Both the position numbers and the translations under genes were made by a program. Under the pieces are notes generated by a model, which was not told the origin of the DNA, searched no databases, and saw only the letters and a program-made list of their open reading frames with translations. A stretch of 38,073 nucleotides of DNA from positions 1 through 38,073 of the forward strand of contig DAIRGS010000031.1 in assembly GCA_036794395.1 (NCBI GenBank), given 5' to 3'. Within the stretch, counting starts at the first letter, position 1; the number at the start of each line of letters is the position of its first letter. Of the stretch, positions 1 through 5,753 are shown piece after piece. The stretch comes from DASXMX01 sp036794395 (GTDB taxonomy: Bacteria > Planctomycetota > Phycisphaerae > Tepidisphaerales > Tepidisphaeraceae).

Positions 1-1
1 C

Positions 2-736
2 GGGGGCGGGGGACGCGGCGGCAGGGGGGGCGGAGGCGGCCGGGCAGGTGGCGGGCGAGGCGCCGGCGCTGAGGGCACGCGCGGAAACGAGAATTCCGCC
101 GGCAGCGATTCCAATCCCGATCGCCAACTTCCCACCGCGGCCGATCTTCCCGCCGCCGATCGAAATATTCCCGAGGAATTCCGCAATCGGCGCGGCTCGA
201 TCACCCCCGCACGCACGATTCCGCAGATTCGAAAATTCATCGAGCAGGGCGGTACAGTCCTGACCATCGGAAGTTCAACCAGCCTCGCTTACCAGCTTGG
301 CCTCCCCCTCACCAACCACCTGATCGACAAAGGCACCGACGGCAAAACCCACACGCTCTCCCGCGATAAATTCTACGTGCCCGGCTCGATCCTCACCGTC
401 AAACTCGATCCCGCCGAACCTCTCACCTGGGGCGAAGGTGGGAACGTCGACGTCATGTTCGCCGCCAACAGCCCGGTCTTCGATCTCCCGACTAATGATG
501 ATGCCAAAACCATCCGCCGGGTTGCCTGGTACGATCGCAAGCAACCCCTCCACAGTGGTTGGGCCTGGGGCCAGGAACACCTCGAAGGCGGCGTCGCGAT
601 CGCTGAGGCCCGAGTCGGCAAAGGCTCGCTAATCCTTTACGGCCCCGAGATCCTCTTCCGTGGCCAGCCACACGGCACTTTCAAGCTGTTATTTAATGGA
701 ATCTTCACCGCCGCGCAACCGGCGATAGGCCAATGA
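2..736 (+). CDS. M14-family zinc carboxypeptidase-like protein, C-terminal part (partial)
   Basis: The reading frame is open from the first bases to TGA at 734-736, so the start lies upstream of the window. The visible 244 residues begin with a glycine/arginine-rich linker (about residues 1-25), then a globular domain with blocks such as FIEQGGTVLTIGSSTS, YQLGLPLTNHL, FYVPGSIL and SGWAWGQEHLEGGVA, ending GPEILFRGQPHGTFKLLFNGI. These match my memory of the C-terminal domain of long secreted M14 metallopeptidases common in Acidobacteria and Planctomycetes, where it follows the catalytic domain and has a glutamine-amidotransferase-like fold. The zinc ligands (HxxE..H) would be upstream and cannot be checked. 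Likely an exported peptidase. The glycine-rich stretch is probably a flexible interdomain linker. Confidence 0.8.
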   Translation, partial: GGGGRGGRGGGGGRAGGGRGAGAEGTRGNENSAGSDSNPDRQLPTAADLPAADRNIPEEFRNRRGSITPARTIPQIRKFIEQGGTVLTIGSSTSLAYQLGLPLTNHLIDKGTDGKTHTLSRDKFYVPGSILTVKLDPAEPLTWGEGGNVDVMFAANSPVFDLPTNDDAKTIRRVAWYDRKQPLHSGWAWGQEHLEGGVAIAEARVGKGSLILYGPEILFRGQPHGTFKLLFNGIFTAAQPAIGQ

Positions 737-772
737 TTGCCGAACGCGTGATGCTGACCGGCACTGTGATGG

Positions 773-967
773 TCACGGCGGTGGCAGCACGGCGTCTGCG
801 GCCCGGATCAGCCGGTCGAGGAGACGAACCGCTATATACGAGCGCCGGTCATAGCGAAGGGCCTTCACGATTGGGAATGGGTGTGAGACCGGCGCGATCC
901 AAGACGCGTCATCAGTATCATAATCGGCCCGCGCCTGTTCCGCATAAGCGCGGGCCTTAGTTGCCAT
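773..967 (-). CDS. Small hypothetical protein, possibly an internally deleted HEPN-like protein
   Basis: A 64-residue protein starting at ATG 965-967, overlapping the last codons of the upstream gene on the same strand, so the two are probably translated together. It begins MATKARAYAEQARADYD, like the first helix of HEPN-type proteins that planctomycetes often carry behind a small partner gene. The rest (SHPFPIVKAL, then a helical tail ending ADAVLPPP) looks like the end of such a protein without its middle. This is inference: either a genuine short protein or a remnant with an internal deletion. It ends 36 bases from the convergent peptidase gene. No function is assigned. Confidence 0.45.
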   Translation of the reverse strand: MATKARAYAEQARADYDTDDASWIAPVSHPFPIVKALRYDRRSYIAVRLLDRLIRAADAVLPPP

Positions 968-1349
968 AGTGAACCTTCTGCGCCAAGTTCAGGTCGCCCC
1001 AACTCCGGTTGAGCTTCAAGTTTCCCTGGCGAAGTTCCACCCATTCAGCGGGAGTGACTTGGACGATTTCCGAGTGAAAAGGGAAGTTCTTCGCAGGTCC
1101 CATTGGGAAGACCGGCACGACGCGCTCTATGCCGCCCGCCGGCGCGGGCCGCTCAACACCGCCTTCGGGAAAAGCGTCACTGACCTCGATCAGCCGAACG
1201 ACACGCTGCTGGGGGTCGGGCAGATGGTAGATCTCCACCGGATCAGGCCCCGAGGCGTGCGCGACCGCTAAGGCGCGTACCGCGCGCTCGTAGGTCTTTG
1301 GCACGGCATCGAGAGCCGCTGACGTTGCATCCATCGCTTGATCGCTCAT
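957..1349 (-). CDS. Hypothetical protein, first gene of a two-gene unit
   Basis: The open frame reaches back to 1460. I place the start at ATG 1347-1349 (MSDQAMDATSAAL), giving 130 residues; ATG at 1356-1358 is an alternative. The protein is soluble, without membrane segments. It has an N-terminal helix (YERAVRALAVAHA), then DPVEIYHLPDPQQRVVRLIEVSDAFPEGG, consistent with a small alpha/beta domain, and ends LNLAQKVHYGN. No Shine-Dalgarno sequence is visible, but a perfect TATAAT (minus strand, 1357-1362) lies seven bases before the ATG, so a leaderless transcript is possible. The next gene overlaps its stop region. A small partner with an overlapping second gene resembles toxin-antitoxin architecture, but I recognise no family. 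Confidence 0.6.
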   Translation of the reverse strand: MSDQAMDATSAALDAVPKTYERAVRALAVAHASGPDPVEIYHLPDPQQRVVRLIEVSDAFPEGGVERPAPAGGIERVVPVFPMGPAKNFPFHSEIVQVTPAEWVELRQGNLKLNRSWGDLNLAQKVHYGN

Positions 1350-1648
1350 ATGTTGCATTATAGCTTTAGTCTTTGCCCGCGGTCGGCAGAATTGAATGGC
1401 AATATCGAAGCGGGAAAGGGAGTTGGTCACACGGGAAACCGGCGGGGGAAATCGGCCCAAGGAAAACGGCCTAGAGCGCCGCAGCAGATCAACATGATAC
1501 CAGTAGTACGTCCGCCGAACGCCGAGCTGAGTCGCAGGGCCGAGACAGGCGCTCTTCCCGCCCTCGCGTCCTTCTCATTTTCACCCCGGTGGAGCGGGGC
1601 GCCGGGGCGTTCGGGGGCGGGTTCTTGGGGAGGTCAAAGGATCGAATA

Positions 1649-1686
1649 GGTGGATGTCACCTTTGTATGTCCACCTTTGTATGTCC
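1649..1686 (-). repeat. Left cassette boundary: 15-base element plus 14-base tandem duplication
   Basis: Read on the minus strand, 1649-1663 is AAGGTGACATCCACC, identical to the plus-strand sequence at 5532-5546, so the two copies form inverted repeats facing outward around 3.9 kb. The sequence is itself an imperfect palindrome (AAGGTG-ACATC-CACC). Overlapping it is a perfect tandem repeat of ACCTTTGTATGTCC at 1659-1672 and 1673-1686. The right boundary also has a tandem duplication running into the same 15 bases. What the element is remains unknown. Confidence 0.6.
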
Positions 1687-1731
1687 CTCTTCAAGCCACT
1701 GTCGTAAGGTGTCTACATCGATCTTTCGCAT
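1657..1731 (-). pseudogene. Truncated start of a rhodanese-like gene
   Basis: The minus strand has ATG at 1729-1731 preceded by GAGG at good spacing. It then reads MRKIDVDTLRQWLEEGHTKV and stops at TGA 1657-1659 after 24 codons. The first 16 residues match the usual beginning of small single-domain rhodaneses (a helix followed by xxEG before the first strand and the LxDVR loop). The frame is cut exactly where the tandem repeat and 15-base boundary element begin. The gene lies downstream of the ArsR-rhodanese gene in the same orientation, so it was probably a third operon member whose body was lost. Assignment rests on a short match. Confidence 0.5.
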
Positions 1732-1760
1732 TCGATCCTCGCACTCATCACCAATGTCGT

Positions 1761-2432
1761 TCACTGCGCCGCCCCGACCTCGGCGGGAAGCCCGCGCGCC
1801 TTCCAGTCCGGAAATCCACTCTCAAGGCGCGCCGCCCGGAAGCCGGCGGACCGCAAGGCCGCCACCGCCTCGTGCGCAAAGACGCAGTAAGGTCCCCGGC
1901 AATAGGCCACAATCTCCGAACCCTTCGGGACGTCGCTGAGGCGTTTCTTCAACTCAGGGATCGGGATGTTCCGCGCCCCGCGAATGTGACCGGCGTCGTA
2001 TTCCCGCCGGGGCCGAACGTCGAGCACTAGCGTTGCGGGGTCACCGAGCCGGCGCCGCAGTTCGGCGACGGAAACCACTTCGAGTTCGTCACGCCGCCCC
2101 AAATAGTCGGCGACGAGACGATCCACCTCCGCCAGACGCGAAGTTCCCAGATCGCGGATGTTGCGCCACACTGCAAACACCTGCTCGTCTGCAAGGCAGT
2201 AATATGAAAATGTGCCGCTGCGGCGAACCGATACGAGCTGCGCGCCACGCAGTACCTGCAGGTGTTGCGACACGTTCGCCATCGGCTGGCCGAGTTCCTC
2301 GGACAGTTCCTCGACCGAACGCTCGCCCTGCGCCAGCAGTTCGATTAGCTGCAGACGGTGAGGGTTTCCCAGGGCTTTGCCGATCCGAGCAAATTCGCCG
2401 AACAGCGCCGATTTGAATTCCGCTTTGTTCAT
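1761..2432 (-). CDS. ArsR-family regulator fused to a rhodanese domain
   Basis: A 223-residue protein with two domains. Residues about 10-95 form an ArsR winged helix: LGNPHRLQLIELLAQGERSV leads into the HTH, with QPMANVSQHLQVLRGAQLV as recognition helix and VRRSGTFSYYCLAD as the wing. Residues 115-220 are a rhodanese with LVLDVRPRREYDAGHIRGARNIP and the active loop CRGPYC (Cys178 and Cys183). There is one further cysteine, Cys79, in the wing. Family knowledge: ArsR-rhodanese fusions act as repressors near sulfur-transfer genes, and the rhodanese probably senses or moves sulfane sulfur. The gene lies 64 bases downstream of the cupin-rhodanese gene, almost certainly co-transcribed from the promoter at 3559-3587, whose dyad is a natural target for this dimer. 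The ATG has only a weak ribosome site (GGTGAAG). Confidence 0.92.
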   Translation of the reverse strand: MNKAEFKSALFGEFARIGKALGNPHRLQLIELLAQGERSVEELSEELGQPMANVSQHLQVLRGAQLVSVRRSGTFSYYCLADEQVFAVWRNIRDLGTSRLAEVDRLVADYLGRRDELEVVSVAELRRRLGDPATLVLDVRPRREYDAGHIRGARNIPIPELKKRLSDVPKGSEIVAYCRGPYCVFAHEAVAALRSAGFRAARLESGFPDWKARGLPAEVGAAQ

Positions 2433-2496
2433 TCTTCACCACGCTTTCCATAACACGGACATTCCCCGTCGGGCCACGAGTTGTCGATCCATTGCA

Positions 2497-3468
2497 CTAC
2501 CGGCTCACAGACCCTTTTTCCGACGGGTATCCCGCAGCGATCCAATCCTTTTGAAGGTTGTGGGGCAGATACAGGGCGCGAACGTTCGTGAAGCCAAGCT
2601 CTTTAAGGGTGCTAAATCCCGGCCGAACGTTGGGGCAGTCCTTCCAAGGGCAGCAGCCGCAGTACACAACAATGGCCCGATCGTGGGGCACCTTTTCCAC
2701 CGCAGCCTTGAGGGCCTGAACGCCTTCGGGCGTCGAGTCAGGGCCGATGAACTGCGCGCCCTGAACATGCCCCTTTTTGAAGACGGCCGCCGGGCTGACC
2801 GACAACACTAGCGGACGAACCTCGTCCCGTTCCGACAGCGCCTTCGCCAACTCCTCGGGCGTTATGACCTGCGCAACTGTCCAAGGGTCCGAAGGCTGAA
2901 CGGCGTCCGCCTTTGCGGCGTTCCGCGGGTCGTCTTGCGGGTTCACATAATTGATGACCCAGGGGCCGAAGCCGTGGAACTGGACGACGGTTTCACCGGT
3001 TGCCCAAGCCACATGAACCATGCCGGCCGGCCAGTAGCCGAACGACCCTGCCGGGAGTGTCTTGAAGTTTCCGGGCTTTTGCGCTTCGGCGACCGTCTCA
3101 TGCATGGCGATGTTGAATGTGCCCTGGATTACGGTGACGCGCTCGGCCCGCGGGTGTGTGTGTGGCTTGACAATGAAGCCGTCGGGGACCTTCACGCGAA
3201 ACACAAACGGTCCCGCTTTGCCGGGATCGCCTTCAAGCACCGCGATCTGCGCGCCTTTGCCCAGCGACGCAGGTCCGTCCTTCCAGACGATGTCGGAAGG
3301 GGAATAGGTCTGAAACTCCCGCTTCTCCGCTTCTCCGCTGACCTGCGCACCAACGTCAGCGCCGACCGCATTGCCCGTGCCACTATTCTCGGACGGACGC
3401 GTCTGCGCCAAGCCAGTGGCCGCCATCGACATGACCAAAAACGACAAAACGAATGTTTTTCGCATCAT
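2497..3468 (-). CDS. Exported cupin-rhodanese fusion protein
   Basis: The start is the first of two adjacent ATGs (3466-3468), because AAGGAG sits eight bases upstream; the frame is open to 3531 but that part has no signal. The 323-residue product has a signal peptide (MMRKTFVLSFLVMSMAATGLAQ). A cupin at about 60-175 has probable metal ligands His103, His105, Glu109 and His152 (HTHPRAE and GMVHVAW). A C-terminal rhodanese-like domain at about 198-318 has an unusual cysteine-rich loop, YCGCCPWKDCPN, starting at Cys270. Periplasmic location is predicted. The role is probably periplasmic sulfur or thiol chemistry coupled to a metal-dependent cupin, but no reaction can be assigned. First gene of the operon that continues with the ArsR-rhodanese regulator. 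Confidence 0.88.
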   Translation of the reverse strand: MMRKTFVLSFLVMSMAATGLAQTRPSENSGTGNAVGADVGAQVSGEAEKREFQTYSPSDIVWKDGPASLGKGAQIAVLEGDPGKAGPFVFRVKVPDGFIVKPHTHPRAERVTVIQGTFNIAMHETVAEAQKPGNFKTLPAGSFGYWPAGMVHVAWATGETVVQFHGFGPWVINYVNPQDDPRNAAKADAVQPSDPWTVAQVITPEELAKALSERDEVRPLVLSVSPAAVFKKGHVQGAQFIGPDSTPEGVQALKAAVEKVPHDRAIVVYCGCCPWKDCPNVRPGFSTLKELGFTNVRALYLPHNLQKDWIAAGYPSEKGSVSR

Positions 3469-3556
3469 TGCACCTACTCCTTGCGAACCAACCGAAGACA
3501 TCGGCGACGGCGAACACAATGATCCTCGCACGCCCTACATGACTATGCTCAAGTAT

Positions 3557-3572
3557 TCAATATAGTTATTGA
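3557..3572. promoter_or_regulatory. Operator-like dyad over the -10 box of the cupin-rhodanese promoter
   Basis: TCAATA-TAGT-TATTGA is a perfect 6-4-6 inverted repeat that covers the -10 hexamer at 3559-3564. ArsR-family dimers bind AT-rich dyads of this size, and the operon encodes an ArsR-rhodanese protein, so autorepression is the simple reading. The dyad is seen; the binding is inferred. Confidence 0.6.
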
Positions 3573-3587
3573 TTATTATCGAGTCAA
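3559..3587 (-). promoter_or_regulatory. Sigma-70-type promoter of the cupin-rhodanese/arsR operon
   Basis: On the minus strand, TTGACT (3582-3587) and TATATT (3559-3564) are separated by exactly 17 bases, giving a leader of roughly 85 bases before the ATG at 3468. It is the best -35/-10 pair seen in the window and lies in an AT-rich island within GC-rich DNA. Confidence 0.7.
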
Positions 3588-3596
3588 GCCTTGACT
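3582..3596. promoter_or_regulatory. Palindrome carrying back-to-back -35 boxes
   Basis: AGTCAAG-C-CTTGACT is a perfect 7-1-7 inverted repeat. Each arm holds TTGACT, one per strand. The minus-strand copy belongs to the operon promoter; the plus-strand copy (3591-3596) could serve the methyltransferase gene at 3703, although the best -10 candidate there (TTCAAT at 3614-3619) is poor. Confidence 0.5.
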
Positions 3597-3702
3597 TCGT
3601 TCATTTTCTGTTCTTCAATTGATTTATTGAACGCGGTACCGACACGGGCTCCGTGCTGAGTGATCGGCCGGTCAATTCCGCGGCCGATGGAGTGTGTTGA
3701 TC

Positions 3703-4320
3703 ATGAAGACGCGCGAGAGCGGCATGCCTGACGAGAGTCTGTGGGAGAGTTTCTTCTCGCCCGACACGATGCTTCGAAAACTTGGCCTCCGCCCCGACAG
3801 TGGCGACGTTGTCGATTTTGGCTGCGGCTACGGCACCTTCGCGATTCCCGCCGCGAGAATTGTCCGTTCCACGGTACACGCGTTGGATGTCGATCCGGAA
3901 ATGATTACTGTCACGGGAGAACACGCCCGAGCCGAAGGCTTGAGCAACGTCCGCGCGACGCTCCGCGACTTCATCGCCGCCGGTTCCGGCCTGCCTCCCT
4001 CAAGCGCTGACTACGTGATGCTGTTCAACATCCTGCACTGTGAGCAGCCGGACGTTCTCATTCGGGAGGCGTCCAGAGTGCTCAAAGTCGGCGGGCAACT
4101 CGCGATCATCCATTGGCGGCCCGATCCTACCACACCACGAGGGCCGAGCCTGGCGATCCGTCCGCAGCCCGAGCGGTGCCGGGAATGGGCGGAGCAGGCC
4201 GGGTTCGAGCGTGCCATCTCTGGCATCCTTGATCTACCGCCATATCACTACGGGCTTTTGCTCACCAACACGAAGAGATTGTCCGCCCCCTCACCCGACG
4301 GGAGGGGTATGCGTCGATGA
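3703..4320 (+). CDS. Class I SAM-dependent methyltransferase
   Basis: Start chosen at ATG 3703 (MKTRESGMPDES), with GGAG ten bases upstream; the longer frame needs a GTG at 3694 that is too close to this site. The 205-residue product has the Rossmann SAM motif VVDFGCGYGTF at about residues 36-46, the acidic strand end ALDVDPEM, and the later motifs YVMLFNILHC and LKVGGQLAIIHW, typical of methyltransferase domain 11/25 proteins. Substrate unknown. It diverges from the cupin/arsR operon, so it may be part of the same stress cassette. The last dozen residues (SAPSPDGRGMRR) are encoded by a GC-rich hairpin that resembles dispersed repeats in such genomes, so the natural C-terminus may have been replaced. 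Confidence 0.88.
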   Translation: MKTRESGMPDESLWESFFSPDTMLRKLGLRPDSGDVVDFGCGYGTFAIPAARIVRSTVHALDVDPEMITVTGEHARAEGLSNVRATLRDFIAAGSGLPPSSADYVMLFNILHCEQPDVLIREASRVLKVGGQLAIIHWRPDPTTPRGPSLAIRPQPERCREWAEQAGFERAISGILDLPPYHYGLLLTNTKRLSAPSPDGRGMRR

Positions 4321-4489
4321 ACAGGGCCACGCCACGTCTCGCGGACGCAGCGCCCATCCTCGACCAGGACCGTGCGGCGTCTCACGATGTTGGTGCCGGG
4401 CCGGTACTAGATTCTTGCGTCTCCCACGCTGATTGAAACGCTTCCGCCTAATGATAAGCTATTGAGACTCGATCTCAACGGAGTCTATC

Positions 4490-5518
4490 TTGCAGCCATT
4501 ATCCCTACGTCAACACGTCACGCGATTTATGCCCCAGTTCGCGGTGGTCGGTACGCTTCTGATTGCGGCGGTGATCGTCTGGCAAGCTGTAGCATGGCGC
4601 GGAGCACCCGATCCAACAGTAGAAGGTTTAAGCCCGCTCGCGGTCGTAATGAACACCGGCATCCTCGTCTTCCGAGAGGGCTTGGAGGCGGTGTTGGTTC
4701 TCGCGGCCCTGACCGCGAGCCTAACGCGGACGGGGACCAGTCATTGGAAGCCGGTCGCTCTAGGCGCGGCGTTGTCGTTCGCAGCCTCCATCGCCACCTG
4801 GTTTGTCGTCGTCGCCATCATTTCATCGATAGACGCGCCGGCGCTTCACGTGCAGGCGGTCACAGGGTTCCTCGCCATCATCGTCCTGCTGGTCATCATG
4901 AACTGGTTCTTCCACAAGGTTTACTGGACCGGATGGATACAACACCACAACCGGCGAAAGCAAAATCTCCTGCAAGCGGCGGCCGCCGGGCGGACGGTGT
5001 TCCGCGGCCTCGTCCTCCTTGGCTTCACGGCCGTTTACCGCGAAGGGTTTGAGGTCGTCCTGTTCCTGCAATCCATCCGACTACGTGCCGGGAACGGCAC
5101 CATCCTTCAGGGGGTCACGATCGGCCTCATTCTCACCGGCGTGGTGGCGTTTCTAACGTTCGTTGCGCACCGTCGGCTGCCGTACAAGAAGATGCTCGTC
5201 CTCACGGGCGTCATGCTCGGTGCCGTCCTTCTTGTGATGGTCGGCGAGCAGGTGCAGGAGATGCAGCAGGCGGGATGGATCTCTGCGACCACGATATCGC
5301 TGAACATTCCCGCCTGGGTCGGCACGTGGTTCGCCGTGTTTCCGAACGTGGAGGGCATCGCGTCGCAAATCGCGGCAGGTGTTCTAGTCGTCGGTTCCTA
5401 CTTCCTGGCCCGGCGAACTTGCATCAAAAAGGCCGGAGGCGCTGACGCACAACCGGCCACGATCTGCGTAGTACCCGATTGCTCCGGGTGTCAGAGCCAG
5501 CTTCCCGAAGGCTGTTAA
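4490..5518 (+). CDS. FTR1-family iron permease
   Basis: An integral membrane protein of 342 residues with about seven hydrophobic segments. The two signature motifs of the FTR1 family are clear: FREGLEAVLVL at residues 61-71 and YREGFEVVLF near 183-192; their acidic residues bind iron in characterised members. The start is TTG at 4490, with GGAG six bases upstream; ATG 4529 is an alternative without a ribosome site. A weak promoter may lie at 4433-4460 (TTGAAA, then TAAGCT). No periplasmic iron-binding or copper oxidase partner is adjacent. The C-terminus is odd: after the last helix come CIKK and then CVVPDCSGCQSQLPEGC, a cysteine-rich tail that could bind metal. The stop codon lies in the first unit of the 15-base tandem repeat at the cassette edge. 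Confidence 0.9.
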   Translation: MQPLSLRQHVTRFMPQFAVVGTLLIAAVIVWQAVAWRGAPDPTVEGLSPLAVVMNTGILVFREGLEAVLVLAALTASLTRTGTSHWKPVALGAALSFAASIATWFVVVAIISSIDAPALHVQAVTGFLAIIVLLVIMNWFFHKVYWTGWIQHHNRRKQNLLQAAAAGRTVFRGLVLLGFTAVYREGFEVVLFLQSIRLRAGNGTILQGVTIGLILTGVVAFLTFVAHRRLPYKKMLVLTGVMLGAVLLVMVGEQVQEMQQAGWISATTISLNIPAWVGTWFAVFPNVEGIASQIAAGVLVVGSYFLARRTCIKKAGGADAQPATICVVPDCSGCQSQLPEGC

Positions 5519-5546
5519 GGTGAAGGCTGTTAAGGTGACATCCACC
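5507..5546 (+). repeat. Right cassette boundary: 15-base tandem duplication plus 15-base element
   Basis: GAAGGCTGTTAAGGT occurs twice in tandem (5507-5521 and 5522-5536), followed at once by GACATCCACC. The end of the second unit and the following bases make AAGGTGACATCCACC (5532-5546), the inverted partner of 1649-1663. The first unit contains the FTR1 stop codon. Downstream, 5547-5753 shows no gene. Confidence 0.6.
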
Positions 5547-5753
5547 ATTTACTCAACAATCTGCCATTTGACACCCTCCTGCCATGCCCCGCATCTCCTG
5601 CTCGGCCGCGGGCCGGCTCTCGGTGCCCGGTCAGGAAATACTAAGACATGCGAACCCCGTCGGCGCACCTCTTGAGCGACGCAGCGGGAAACCCGAATTC
5701 CTGATAGGATATGACCATTCGGCGAACGGCTTCGGCTGACTGATGGACTACCC

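Larger units (their letters stand above)
1350..1760. other. Intergenic stretch with a truncated rhodanese start and repeat boundary
   Basis: About 410 bases without an intact gene. From 1350 to roughly 1640 I see only GC-rich non-coding sequence. From 1649 onward there is a 15-base boundary sequence, a 14-base tandem duplication and the first codons of a rhodanese-like gene (separate entries). The stretch marks the left edge of the accessory cassette. Confidence 0.6.

Noticed and set aside
1649..5546. Classical insertion sequence or composite transposon for the cassette
   Set aside because: No transposase or integrase is present inside or at the edges, and the boundary repeats are short and are not flanked by a shared target duplication.
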